From Algicella marina (lineage in GTDB: Bacteria; Pseudomonadota; Alphaproteobacteria; Rhodobacterales; Rhodobacteraceae): a stretch of 64,000 bases of DNA. Positions 51,707-60,779 of the stretch are shown piece by piece; the stretch's first letter is position 1, and each line of letters opens with the position of its first letter. A model generated the notes under the pieces. It saw nothing but the letters and a program-made list of their open reading frames with translations, searched no databases and was not told the origin of the DNA. The position numbers and the translations under genes were made by a program. The DNA lies in assembly GCF_009931615.1 (NCBI RefSeq), contig NZ_CP046620.1:186001-250000 (forward strand). Direction: 5' to 3'.

Positions 51707-53524
51707 TCAGGCCTCCATCGCCTCAAGCTCGGAAATCATTGAAGAGATGAGAGCGATGCCCTTGTCCCAGAATTTCGGATCGGAGGCGTCGAGGCCAAAG
51801 GGTGCGAGCAACTCCTTGTGATGTTTGGAGCCACCGGCCCTCAACATCTCGAAATACTTGTCCTGAAAGCCCGGCGTTCCTTCGGCGTAGACGGCGTAGA
51901 GGGCGTTTACCAGTCCGTCGCCGAAGGCGTAGGCGTAGACATAGAATGGCGAATGGATGAAGTGGGGTATGTAGGTCCAGAACGTCTCGTAGCCGTCCAT
52001 GAAGTTGAACACCGGCCCAAGGGATTCGTGGCTGATCTCCATCCAGATTGCGTTGATCTGATCGGGCGTGAGTTCACCCTCGGCGCGCGCGGCGTGCACA
52101 CGGCATTCGAAATCGTAGAACGCGATCTGACGAACCACTGTGTTGATCATGTCCTCGACCTTGGAAGCGAGCAGCGCCTTGCGCTGAGCCGGTTCGGTCG
52201 TGGCGGCGAGCAGCTTCTGGAAGGTGAGCATCTCGCCGAAAACGGAGGCGGTTTCGGCCAGTGTCAGGGGCGTAGATGACAACAATTCGCCTTGGCCGGC
52301 GGCCAGTACCTGGTGAACGCCGTGTCCCAGCTCGTGCGCAAGGGTCATCACGTCGCGCTGTTTGCCCAAGTAGTTGAGCATGACGTAGGGATGCACGTCC
52401 GTCACCGTCGGGTGGGCGAAGGCGCCGGGGGCTTTCCCTGCCTTCACCGGGGCATCGATCCACCCTTTTTCGAAGAATGGTTCGGCGATCTCGGCCATTT
52501 TGGGGGCAAAGTCACCATAGGCGTCGAGAACGATCTTCTTCGCCTCCGGCCAGGCGACAACCTTCTTGTCTTCGGTCGGCAGCGGGGCATTCCGATCCCA
52601 GATCTCCAACTTTTCAAGGCCAAGCCATTTGGCCTTGAGTGCATAATAGCGGTGACTGAGGTCTGGGTAGGCGGCGACGACTGCGTCACGCAGGGCCTGC
52701 ACCACCTCCGGTTCCACGTGATTGGCGAGGTGGCGGCCGGCCTGTGGTGTCGGCAGCTTCCGCCAATGATCCTCTATCGACTTTTCTTTGGCGAGCGTGT
52801 TGGTGATGCGGGCGAAAAGCGGAAGGCGTTCGGTGAAAACGCGGGCGAGCGCCTTGGCGCCGGCTTCGCGGCGGTCGCGGTCATGATCCGTCAGAAGGTT
52901 GAGAGTGGCCTCGAGTGGCAGGGACTCGCCGTCTACGTCGAAAGTCAGTCCGGCCATCGTCTCATCGAACAAGCGATTCCAGGCGGCGGCGCCCACAACT
53001 GACTGATCGTGCAGGAATTTTTCCAGTTCGTCGGACAGTTGGTGTGGCTTCATGGCCCGAAGGCGGTCGAACACGGGTTTGTAGCGGGCGAGTTCAGTCG
53101 AGGCGTCGAGCAGGGTAGCGAGGGCGTCATCCTCCAGCCGGTTGAACTCAAGGCTGTAGAAAACGAGGGGCGTGGATATGTCCGTCAACTTCGCCTGCAT
53201 GTCGGAGAAGAACTTGGCGCGGGCGGAATCGGTGGTGTTCTGATAGTAACGCAAGCCGGCGAAACTCATCACACGGCCGGACTTGCCTTCGATGGCCTCA
53301 TACCGCTGGACAGCGCGCAGCATGCCGGCTGCATCGAGAGTGGAGAGTTTGTTTTCGTAGTCATCCGCGAAGGCCCTGCATTCCGCCTCCAGCCATTCGA
53401 TGTCCGCCTGAAGTTCGGGCGCGTCCTCGCCGGTGTAGAGATCCGACAGGTCCCATTCCGGCAAGTTGCCGAGATCGGGGCCGGAGGCGGCGTCGTTGGC
53501 GTCGAAGGTGCGGGTATCTTGCAT
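51707..53524 (-). CDS. pepF: Oligoendopeptidase F family metallopeptidase (M3)
   Basis: The 605-residue product from the ATG at 53524 has the zinc motif HELGH at about residue 395 (TLAHELGHGVHQ), the downstream conserved Glu in SVFGEMLTF, and the C-terminal FVYAYAFGDGLVNALYAVY. M3 peptidases cleave medium-length peptides in the cytoplasm. The frame upstream of the start is noncoding. The next gene downstream in the transcript direction is separated by the kinase gene end and 160 bases. Confidence 0.93.
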   Translation of the reverse strand: MQDTRTFDANDAASGPDLGNLPEWDLSDLYTGEDAPELQADIEWLEAECRAFADDYENKLSTLDAAGMLRAVQRYEAIEGKSGRVMSFAGLRYYQNTTDSARAKFFSDMQAKLTDISTPLVFYSLEFNRLEDDALATLLDASTELARYKPVFDRLRAMKPHQLSDELEKFLHDQSVVGAAAWNRLFDETMAGLTFDVDGESLPLEATLNLLTDHDRDRREAGAKALARVFTERLPLFARITNTLAKEKSIEDHWRKLPTPQAGRHLANHVEPEVVQALRDAVVAAYPDLSHRYYALKAKWLGLEKLEIWDRNAPLPTEDKKVVAWPEAKKIVLDAYGDFAPKMAEIAEPFFEKGWIDAPVKAGKAPGAFAHPTVTDVHPYVMLNYLGKQRDVMTLAHELGHGVHQVLAAGQGELLSSTPLTLAETASVFGEMLTFQKLLAATTEPAQRKALLASKVEDMINTVVRQIAFYDFECRVHAARAEGELTPDQINAIWMEISHESLGPVFNFMDGYETFWTYIPHFIHSPFYVYAYAFGDGLVNALYAVYAEGTPGFQDKYFEMLRAGGSKHHKELLAPFGLDASDPKFWDKGIALISSMISELEAMEA

Positions 53525-53532
53525 GCGGGTTC

Positions 53533-53886
53533 TCACAATTCGATGGGTTCGTTCGTCTCGGGATCGACGGTTACGGGGGGCGCATCCTGCTTGCGGCGGA
53601 TGATGATATCGCCGTTGGGCAGCACTTCGGGCAACTCGTACATGGCAAGGCCGCCGAGCTTCTCCGTCAGGTCGCGCAGACGCGGAATCAATTCGGCGAA
53701 TAGCCCTTCCAGTTCGGGGCCGAGTTCGTCGATCATCTTTTCCAGCTCGGGGCCGATATCGTTCATCAGGCCTTTCATCGTCTCTTCCGCCCATTTCTCG
53801 AGGAACGGCTGGGGTTCCTCCGTCTCCTGCGCGAGGGCGGGGGAGAGCGAGAGCGAGACTACGGCGGCAAGAGCGATCTGTTTCAT
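53533..53886 (-). CDS. Small exported acidic protein of unknown function
   Basis: From the ATG at 53886 the product is 117 residues with a signal peptide (QIALAAVVSLSLSPALAQ). An amphipathic heptad-like region follows (WAEETMKGLMNDIGPELEKMIDELGPELEGLFAELIPRLRDL) that could form a coiled coil, then a proline-rich end (PPVTVDPETNEPIEL). It ends eight bases before pepF and is probably co-transcribed with it. I recall similar rhodobacterial proteins but no function. Confidence 0.75.
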   Translation of the reverse strand: MKQIALAAVVSLSLSPALAQETEEPQPFLEKWAEETMKGLMNDIGPELEKMIDELGPELEGLFAELIPRLRDLTEKLGGLAMYELPEVLPNGDIIIRRKQDAPPVTVDPETNEPIEL

Positions 53887-53918
53887 GGGCCTGAATATGG
53901 GGTGGATGGCCGGGAATG

Positions 53919-54935
53919 TCACGGGGTTGGCAACAGATCGACGGTGACGGGAAAATGATCCGAAGCCTGCAGGAGGGCCTTTTGCAGGGCCGGGGTGTCG
54001 AAGCACTCCGGATCGTCGAACGGATGCCAGATGCGCCAGACTGGCGCGGTGCGCGCGGCAAGGGCAGGGGAGAGCATGATGAAGTCTATCAACGTATTGA
54101 CGTAGCGCTTCGCCTCACGGTCATAGAAACGGGCGGTTGCGGCGGTTGCGCCGCGCAGGCCTTCGCGCCAGCGGCCGGTGAAAGGCTCGACCAATTGTTC
54201 CTGCCCATCACCGCCCAGCACGACCTCCACGCCCGATCGCCCGAAGAGTTTCTCGAATGTGTCGAGACCGGGACCGTCGTTGAAGTCACCGAGTACGATC
54301 AGGTCTTCACCGGCGCGCAGATGTGTGTCCACCCGCTGCCGCAGCCAGATGCACTGAGCCAATTGCTTGCGGCGATTGCTGATGGAGATGGTCTGGGCTT
54401 CGGCTTCCGTGCGCGCGCCGCGCGGGGCCTTTGACTTGGCATGAACACCGATAAGGCGGAGTGGCCCGAGCGCGGTTTCGGCGGCGAGTTCGAGCGGTGG
54501 CTTGGAGAAGACATGGGTTTCGGCGGCGCTATCGACATCGGTGTCGAGTTCGAAGCGCTGGTCGAACCGGGGGGCATGACCCACCATGCCGCCCTGCGGA
54601 TCATGCTCGATTGCCACGCTGTCCGGATCGTAGAGAGCGGCGATTTCCTGATGGGTCTCGCTCTCGAAGCCGATCAGGGCGTGGCTCTGGCGCAGGTCGA
54701 ACGTATCCGCGAACCGGGAAAGGGCGCGGCTTGTGGATTGGCTCTTGCCAGTGTTCGGGGCTTCGATGATGAGGACGAGATCGGCATCAATGGTCCGCAG
54801 AACACGTGCAATTGCCTCGGCCTGTTCCTTGCGGGTGACGTTGTATACCTTCGACCATTCGCCATCGAGCAACAGGTTGTCGTGGCGGTCGAACAGTTCG
54901 GAGAACCAGCAGACGTTCCAGGTTGCAATGCGCAT
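53919..54935 (-). CDS. Endonuclease/exonuclease/phosphatase family protein
   Basis: The 338-residue product from the ATG at 54935 has the EEP fold motifs: MRIATWNVCWFSELFD at the N-terminus, LVLIIEAPN for the metal-binding Glu, LIGVHAKSKAPRGAR, DLIVLGDFNDGPG, and a C-terminal SDHFPVTVDL. The metal and catalytic residues are in place, so it is likely an active hydrolase on nucleic acids or phosphoesters. It shares one base with the stop of the TerB-DnaJ gene (TGATG). Confidence 0.88.
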   Translation of the reverse strand: MRIATWNVCWFSELFDRHDNLLLDGEWSKVYNVTRKEQAEAIARVLRTIDADLVLIIEAPNTGKSQSTSRALSRFADTFDLRQSHALIGFESETHQEIAALYDPDSVAIEHDPQGGMVGHAPRFDQRFELDTDVDSAAETHVFSKPPLELAAETALGPLRLIGVHAKSKAPRGARTEAEAQTISISNRRKQLAQCIWLRQRVDTHLRAGEDLIVLGDFNDGPGLDTFEKLFGRSGVEVVLGGDGQEQLVEPFTGRWREGLRGATAATARFYDREAKRYVNTLIDFIMLSPALAARTAPVWRIWHPFDDPECFDTPALQKALLQASDHFPVTVDLLPTP

Positions 54936-55630
54936 CAGGCGGCGGGCTGACGGGGATGGGTGCGCTGAATTTCTTCCCACGCGTCATTGATGGCGGCGAG
55001 TCGCCTGGTGGCAAGCTTGATCGCCTCTTCCGGCAGGCCGCGGGCGATCAGCCGATCGGGGTGGGTTTCGCGGATCAGGCCGCGCCATGCGCCGCGGATT
55101 TCATCAAGAGGCGCGTCGGCAGGGACGCCGAGGACCGTATAAGGGTCCGGTTCCGCATCGGGAACGTAGCGGGCGCGGATCTTGCGGAAACAGGCTTCCG
55201 TCAATCCCAGCTTCTCCGCAACGGTGCGCAGGAACTCGTTTTCGGCATCGTGGTAGAAACCGTCGGCGGTGGAAATGTGGAACAGGCCCTCAAGGATGTT
55301 TTCCAGAACCTCGCGATCATCGGCGAACATCTGGCCGATGCGGGCGGCATAGAATTCGTAGCCGGCGACATCCTGGCGGGCGAGGTTGAAGACGCGGGCT
55401 GCGCTTTCCTCGTCCTCCCGTGCGATGTGGAAGACTTCACGGAAGGCCGCAACCTCCGCCTGGCTTACTGCACCATCGGCCTTGGCCATCTTTGCACCCA
55501 GAGAGATGACCGCGATGGTGAAGGCGATGGAACGCTCCGGCGGGGTGCGGAGACGGTCGAATATCTCCGACAGGTGCTCGCCGGTAGCGAGTGCCTTCAG
55601 GGCTTCGAGAATGCGGGTCCAGATCGACAT
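54935..55630 (-). CDS. TerB-DnaJ type co-chaperone (DjlA-like)
   Basis: The 231-residue product has a tellurite-resistance TerB-like helical domain (residues about 25-140, IAVISLGAKMAKADGAVSQAEV) and a C-terminal J-domain with the DnaK-binding HPD motif (RETHPDRLIARG). It resembles DjlA but lacks its N-terminal membrane anchor, so it is probably soluble. It would recruit Hsp70. Coupled to the nuclease gene downstream by a one-base overlap. Confidence 0.9.
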   Translation of the reverse strand: MSIWTRILEALKALATGEHLSEIFDRLRTPPERSIAFTIAVISLGAKMAKADGAVSQAEVAAFREVFHIAREDEESAARVFNLARQDVAGYEFYAARIGQMFADDREVLENILEGLFHISTADGFYHDAENEFLRTVAEKLGLTEACFRKIRARYVPDAEPDPYTVLGVPADAPLDEIRGAWRGLIRETHPDRLIARGLPEEAIKLATRRLAAINDAWEEIQRTHPRQPAA

Positions 55631-55696
55631 GGGCGAAGGCTATTCGGTTCCGGCAGGGTGGGCCAGTGGGGTTTTGCACTTTTGTGCGGTGCGATC

Positions 55697-56161
55697 TCAG
55701 AGCCGCTTCTGCAGGAGGCGCAGATCGTGCCAGTCACCGAATTTCCAGCCTGCTTCGGGAATGAGGCCAACCTCGATAAAGCCGTGGCGGAGGAAGAAGG
55801 CGCGGGCGGGGGCATTCTTTCCGGCCAGTCCGGCGATCAGGCTGTGAATGCCCGCTTCTCGAGCCTCCTCTTCCAGCGGCCGAAGGAGCGCGACGCCGAG
55901 GCCGCCGCCTCTTGCACCTTCGGCGAGGTAGATGGTGATTTCATGCGTGCGAAGGTAGCCCGGCCCGGCGCGAAACGGGGCACGGGTAGTGAAGCCGAGG
56001 ACGGTGTCGCCGTCTGCCAGAACATGGGTGTTGGTCAGGGGGATATCCTTCGCCGCTTTCTCCGCGGTCGTGAAGGTGGTCGCCGTTTCACGAATGATCC
56101 GGTTCCAGATCTGCGCAATGGCACGGCAGTCTTCGGTGGTGGCGGGGCGTCTAACGGGCAT
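55697..56161 (-). CDS. GNAT family N-acetyltransferase
   Basis: The 154-residue product has the acetyl-CoA fold of the phosphinothricin-acetyltransferase-like group: IAQIWNRIIRETATTF, THEITIYLAEGARGGGLGVALLRPL with the pyrophosphate-binding R/G-x-x-G-x-G segment, and ARAFFLRHGFIEVGLIPEAG. Substrate could be an amino acid or xenobiotic. It diverges from the 5-oxoprolinase gene, with a 70-base gap holding both starts. Confidence 0.87.
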   Translation of the reverse strand: MPVRRPATTEDCRAIAQIWNRIIRETATTFTTAEKAAKDIPLTNTHVLADGDTVLGFTTRAPFRAGPGYLRTHEITIYLAEGARGGGLGVALLRPLEEEAREAGIHSLIAGLAGKNAPARAFFLRHGFIEVGLIPEAGWKFGDWHDLRLLQKRL

Positions 56162-56231
56162 AGCTCCAGAGAGCAGATTGCGGCCCCTTGCTCAAGCCGC
56201 TAGCGTGCCCGCTAACAGGCAGGAGGACACG

Positions 56232-59200
56232 ATGAGCGTTTGGGATTTCTGGGTCGATCGGGGCGGCACATTCACGGATATCGTCGCCCGCGATCCGGAA
56301 GGCGTGCTGCATCGTGCGAAACTACTGAGCGAGAACCCCGAGCAGTATGAGGATGCGGCGCTGGCGGGCATGCGGCGCTTTCTCGGGCTGGAGGCGGACG
56401 AGCGGATTCCCGTGGCGCGGCTGGGGGCGCTGAAGATGGGCACGACGGTGGCCACCAATGCGCTGCTGGAGCGCAAGGGCGCGCCGGTGGTGCTGGTGAC
56501 GACGCAGGGGCTGGGGGAGCAGTTGCGGCTGGCCTACCAGCACCGGCCACGGCTGTTCGACCGGCACATCGTGCTGCCGGAGATGCTGTATCGACATGTG
56601 ATCGAGGCGAATGAGCGGGTGCGGGCCGACGGCGCGGTGGAGGTACCGCTGGACCTTGGTCATCTGGAGGCGGAGCTTGGCGCGGCGCGTGAGACCGGGA
56701 TAGAGGCTTGTGCCATCGTGTTCGTACATGGCTACCGGCATACGGCGCATGAAGCGGCGGCGGCGAAACTGGCGCGGGAGATGGGTTTTGCTCAGGTCTC
56801 GGTCAGCCACGAGGTGAGCCCCCTGATGAAGATGGTGAGCCGGGGGGATACGACGGTGGTCGATGCCTATCTCTCACCCATCCTGCGGGCCTATATCGAC
56901 CGGGTGGCGGCGGCCTTCGAGGGGGATATCGCGGGCAAGGTGATGTTCATGCAATCCTCCGGCGGGCTGACGGATGCGACGCGTTTTCAGGGTAAGGATG
57001 CGATCCTTTCCGGCCCTGCGGGGGGCGTGGTTGGGGCTGTGCGCACCTCCGCCATTGCCGGGCAGGAGCGGATCATCGGGTTCGACATGGGCGGCACCTC
57101 GACGGATGTGTGCCACTATGCGGGCGAGTATGAGCGGGTGCTGAACACCGAGGTCGCAGGCGTGCGGATCACCGCGCCAATGATGAACATTCACACCGTA
57201 GCGGCAGGGGGCGGCTCGCTGCTGACCTATGACGGCACGCGGATGCGGGTGGGGCCCGAGAGTGCGGGCGCGAACCCCGGCCCGGCCTGCTACGGGCGCA
57301 GCGGGGCGCTGGCGGTGACGGATGCGAACGTGATGCTGGGGCGGCTGCGCCCTGAGTTTTTTCCCGCGATTTTCGGACCCGAGGCCGACAGGCCGCTGGA
57401 CGCGGAGGCCACCAAGGCTGCCTTCGAGGCGCTGGCGGGCGAGATCGGGATGGCTCCGGAGGAGGCGGCCGAAGGGTTCCTGAAGATCGCCGTGGAGAAC
57501 ATGGCGAACGCGATCAAGAAGATCTCCGTCCAGCGCGGCTACGATGTGCAGGGCTATTGCCTGACGGTCTTCGGCGGGGCGGGGGCGCAGCATGCCTGCG
57601 CGATCGCCGACACGCTTGGGATGGAGCGGTGCCTCATCCACCCGATGGCCTCGCTGCTGTCGGCCTACGGGATGGGGCTGGCGGATATCCGTGCCTCCCG
57701 GCAGGAGGCCGTGGAAGCGGTGCTGGGCGCGGAGGCGCGGCTGGAGGCGGCGGCGCGGCTCGATGCGCTCGGCTCCGCCGTTCTGGGCGAGGTTGAGGCG
57801 CAGGGCGTGGCCGAGACGCGCATTCGCGTGGTGATGACGGCGCATCTGAAGGTGAAGGGCACGGATACGGCGCTGGGCGTGCCGTTCGGACCGGAAGCGG
57901 AAATGCGGGAGGCGTTCGCCGAGGCACACAAGGCGCGGTTCGGCTTCGATCCGGGCGAGGCGGACCTCGTGATCGAGGCGGTGAGCGCCGAGGCGGTGGG
58001 CGAGGCGGCGGACCTTTCGGAGACGCCGGTGGAAACCGCCGAGGTGGACGAGACCGCCATGGATGTGGCGCTCGAGGCGCCGGTGTTCGCCTCGGGCGGA
58101 TGGCTGGACAGCCGGTTCGTGAAGCGCGACGCGATGGCGCCCGGTGCGCGGCTGACGGGGCCGGCGGTGCTGGTGGAGGATCACACGTCGATCTTCGTGG
58201 CACCCGGCTGGCAGGCGCGGATTACGGAATTCGATCACGTCGAACTTGTGCGCGTTGAGGCGCGGGACAAGACGGGGGCTGTGGGCACGCAAGCCGACCC
58301 GGTGATGCTGGAGGTGTTCAACAACCTTTATATGTCCATCGCCGAGCAGATGGGCGCGGTGCTGGAGAACACGGCCGCGAGTGTCACGATCAAGGAGCGG
58401 CTCGATTTCTCCTGCGCGGTCTTCGACGCGGCGGGCGACCTGATCGCCAACGCGCCGCATATGCCGGTGCATCTGGGCAGCATGGGTGCCAGCGTGAAGA
58501 CGGTGATCGCCGAGAACCCGCAGATGGGGCCGGGGGACGTGTTCGTGCTGAACGCGCCTTACAATGGCGGCACGCATTTGCCGGATATCACGGTTGTCAC
58601 GCCCGTCTGGGACGATGGCGGGAAAGAGGTGCTATTCTACACCTCCGCCCGTGGGCACCATACGGATGTTGGCGGGCTGACGCCGGGTTCGATGCCGCCG
58701 GACAGCCGGACGATCCACGACGAAGGTGCCTATATCGACAACTGGAAGCTGGTGGACAAAGGGCGGTTCCGCGAGGTGGAGACGCGGGAGTTGCTGCTTT
58801 CGGCGAAGTACCCGGTGCGGGCGGTGGATATCAACATCGCCGACCTCAAGGCGCAGGTGGCGAGCTGCGAGAAGGGCGCGCAGGAGTTGCGGCGGATGGT
58901 GGCGCAGTTCGGTCTGGATGTCGTGCAGGCCTATATGGGCCATGTGCAGGACAATGCGGAGGAATGCGTGCGCCGGGCGATCACCACGCTTTCCGATGCC
59001 GATTATGTCTACCGGATGGACCCGGATTTCGACGGGGCGGAGCGGGAGATCCGGGTGAAGCTGCGGGTGAACCGGGAGGCGCGTGAGGCGGTGATCGACT
59101 TCACCGGGACGACGGGGCAGCTTGCGACCAACTACAACGCGCCGGAGCCGGTGACGATGGCGGCGGTGCTGTATGTTTTTCGGCTGTTGGTGGACGACAA

Positions 59201-59849
59201 CATCCCGATGAACGAAGGGGTGATGAAGCCCCTACGGGTGATCCTGCCGAAGGGGACGATGCTGAGCCCGGAATACCCGGCGGCGATCATCGCGGGCAAT
59301 GTGGAGACAAGCCAGGCGGTGACATCGGCGCTGTTGCTGGCGCTGGGTGTGCAGGCGGCGGCGCAATCCACCATGAACAACACGACCTGGGGGAACGCGA
59401 CGTACCAGTATTACGAGACGATCTGCGGCGGGTCGGGTGCCGGGCGGCTGGCGGATGGGCGGGGGCATCCGGGCACCTCGGGTGTGCACACGCATATGAC
59501 CAATTCGCGGCTGACGGATCCGGAGGTGCTGGAGTGGCGCTTCCCGGTGGTGCTGGATGCGTTCGGAATCCGGCATGGCTCGGGCGGGGACGGGGAATTT
59601 CGCGGCGGCGACGGGACGGTGCGGAAGATCCGGTTCCTCGAGCCGATGACGCTGGCGGTGCTGGCCGGGCACCGTGTGGTGCCGCCGCCGGGGCTGGAGG
59701 ACGGCGGGCCGGGGGAATGCGGGCGCGTGCGGATCGTGCGGGCGGATGGCGGCGTGGATGAGTTGCGCTCCGCCGATCAGACGGAGATGGGGGCGGGGGA
59801 TGTCTACTGGCTGGAGACGCCTTCGGGGGGCGGGTTCACGCCCCGGTAG
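56232..59849 (+). CDS. oplAH: 5-oxoprolinase (ATP-hydrolysing), fused HyuA-HyuB type
   Basis: The ATG at 56232 has AGGAGG five bases upstream and gives 1205 residues. The first half is HyuA-like: VDRGGTFTDIVARDP near residue 8, MGTTVATNALLERKG, IGFDMGGTSTDVCHY near 280, and SAGANPGPACYG. The second half, from about 685, is HyuB-like, with LNAPYNGGTHLPDITVV and a C-terminal RGGDGTVRKIRFLEPM. The enzyme hydrolyses 5-oxo-L-proline to glutamate with ATP in glutathione turnover. Separate hydantoinase-like substrates remain possible. Confidence 0.93.
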   Translation: MSVWDFWVDRGGTFTDIVARDPEGVLHRAKLLSENPEQYEDAALAGMRRFLGLEADERIPVARLGALKMGTTVATNALLERKGAPVVLVTTQGLGEQLRLAYQHRPRLFDRHIVLPEMLYRHVIEANERVRADGAVEVPLDLGHLEAELGAARETGIEACAIVFVHGYRHTAHEAAAAKLAREMGFAQVSVSHEVSPLMKMVSRGDTTVVDAYLSPILRAYIDRVAAAFEGDIAGKVMFMQSSGGLTDATRFQGKDAILSGPAGGVVGAVRTSAIAGQERIIGFDMGGTSTDVCHYAGEYERVLNTEVAGVRITAPMMNIHTVAAGGGSLLTYDGTRMRVGPESAGANPGPACYGRSGALAVTDANVMLGRLRPEFFPAIFGPEADRPLDAEATKAAFEALAGEIGMAPEEAAEGFLKIAVENMANAIKKISVQRGYDVQGYCLTVFGGAGAQHACAIADTLGMERCLIHPMASLLSAYGMGLADIRASRQEAVEAVLGAEARLEAAARLDALGSAVLGEVEAQGVAETRIRVVMTAHLKVKGTDTALGVPFGPEAEMREAFAEAHKARFGFDPGEADLVIEAVSAEAVGEAADLSETPVETAEVDETAMDVALEAPVFASGGWLDSRFVKRDAMAPGARLTGPAVLVEDHTSIFVAPGWQARITEFDHVELVRVEARDKTGAVGTQADPVMLEVFNNLYMSIAEQMGAVLENTAASVTIKERLDFSCAVFDAAGDLIANAPHMPVHLGSMGASVKTVIAENPQMGPGDVFVLNAPYNGGTHLPDITVVTPVWDDGGKEVLFYTSARGHHTDVGGLTPGSMPPDSRTIHDEGAYIDNWKLVDKGRFREVETRELLLSAKYPVRAVDINIADLKAQVASCEKGAQELRRMVAQFGLDVVQAYMGHVQDNAEECVRRAITTLSDADYVYRMDPDFDGAEREIRVKLRVNREAREAVIDFTGTTGQLATNYNAPEPVTMAAVLYVFRLLVDDNIPMNEGVMKPLRVILPKGTMLSPEYPAAIIAGNVETSQAVTSALLLALGVQAAAQSTMNNTTWGNATYQYYETICGGSGAGRLADGRGHPGTSGVHTHMTNSRLTDPEVLEWRFPVVLDAFGIRHGSGGDGEFRGGDGTVRKIRFLEPMTLAVLAGHRVVPPPGLEDGGPGECGRVRIVRADGGVDELRSADQTEMGAGDVYWLETPSGGGFTPR

Positions 59850-59889
59850 CGGCTGTTGACATGAGGCGCTGACGCGCCGTTCCTTTTCT

Positions 59890-59920
59890 CCCCGCTCCTT
59901 TCCTTCGGAACGGAGCGGGG
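59890..59920. terminator. Strong hairpin after oplAH, possible terminator
   Basis: CCCCGCTCC (59890-59898) pairs with GGAGCGGGG (59912-59920), extended inside by TTCC/GGAA around a TTC loop. There is no T-run on either strand, so it may stop transcription only with Rho or protect an mRNA end. Confidence 0.5.
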
Positions 59921-60029
59921 CCCCGCCGCGACGTCTCCGCCGCGCCTTGATTGGTGGTCTGTAGTCTGGTTTCGGGCTTCTTGATGCTTCTGCTGGGGAA
60001 GGCCGACAGGGCCGGCCATCTTCGAGCAT

Positions 60030-60110
60030 CGCGAGTCGCCCCGGTCCGTCAAGGCCGGGCCGCCTTCGGCGGGCGCTGGCGCGCGCCATGACGGACCGGA
60101 ACGAATCGCG
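60030..60110. repeat. Long imperfect inverted repeat, extragenic
   Basis: CCGGTCCGTCA (60041-60051) and TGACGGACCGG (60089-60099) are perfect 11-bp arms. Outside them CGCGAGTCG (60030-60038) matches CGAATCGCG (60102-60110) at eight of nine positions. The 37-base interior is GC-rich with smaller hairpins. It looks like a REP/BIME-type extragenic palindrome, and lies between convergent gene ends. Confidence 0.7.
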
Positions 60111-60112
60111 TG

Positions 60113-60721
60113 TCAGGCTGGTTCGGGGATGGCCACGGGAGCGGTGTGGAGCGAGTCGCCCCGGCGCTCGACGTGCCATGCCGCCTCGGGCGCCATGCGG
60201 GCACGGCGGCGGGTGAGGGTCCAGGCGGGGTGGCCGCCGGGGGCAGCCCAGCCGGGGGCGGGGGCCATGTGCCAGCGGCTTTCCACCCCTTGTGCGCCGC
60301 CGTCGCCGGGGGTGAGCAGGAGGGCGGTGGGATTGCTGCCGGTCGACTCTGCCGCGAGATGCAGACGGCGGACGGGAGTAAGGGGAGGTGGCTCCGGCAG
60401 TTCTGCCACCACCAGTGGTACAACACCGCTGCGCAAGACTTCCTCGACCGTCCACAACAGGTCGTTGGCGCGGCTGGCGGTGACGAAGATGAGGCGGGCC
60501 GGTTCCAGCCACGGGATGATGCCGCAGCCGTTCATCCGGCCATCGGCCAGCGCGTGTCTGATCCAGAACACCGGCCCCGAAGCGGCGCGGGCCAGCATCA
60601 TCGCGAAACTGTGGCGGGCGGGGCCGCAGGCCTCATGCGCGCGGGCCTTCAGCAACATCAGGCCGGGAGCGGGCGTGAGCAAGGCGGTGGGAACGGGCCG
60701 GGAGCGGGACAGGGCTGACAT
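60113..60721 (-). CDS. ImuA/SulA-like RecA-fold protein (SOS-associated)
   Basis: The 202-residue product has the layout of ImuA-like proteins: a predicted RecA-like core with SFAMMLARAASGPVFWIRHA, a ARLIFVTASRANDLLWTVEEVLRSGVVPLVVAEL segment and LTPVRRLHLAAE. No Walker A motif is present. ImuA works with ImuB and DnaE2 in mutagenic repair, but those genes are not adjacent here. A GTTC-N7-GTTC LexA box lies 18 bases upstream of the ATG at 60721, which supports SOS control. Other functions cannot be excluded. Confidence 0.72.
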   Translation of the reverse strand: MSALSRSRPVPTALLTPAPGLMLLKARAHEACGPARHSFAMMLARAASGPVFWIRHALADGRMNGCGIIPWLEPARLIFVTASRANDLLWTVEEVLRSGVVPLVVAELPEPPPLTPVRRLHLAAESTGSNPTALLLTPGDGGAQGVESRWHMAPAPGWAAPGGHPAWTLTRRRARMAPEAAWHVERRGDSLHTAPVAIPEPA

Positions 60722-60738
60722 GGATGACTCCGTATTTT

Positions 60739-60753
60739 GTTCTTGTTATGTTC
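60739..60753. promoter_or_regulatory. LexA-binding SOS box
   Basis: GTTC, seven bases (TTGTTAT), then GTTC is the known alphaproteobacterial LexA operator form. It lies in the 58-base gap between the divergent ImuA-like gene (start 60721) and AlkB-like gene (start 60780), so one box could control both. Confidence 0.8.
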
Positions 60754-60779
60754 TCATATCCTGCGATATCGTCAAGGGC

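Noticed and set aside
56874-58577. Leftward open frame of 567 codons opposite oplAH
   Set aside because: Arg/His-rich antisense shadow without a domain.
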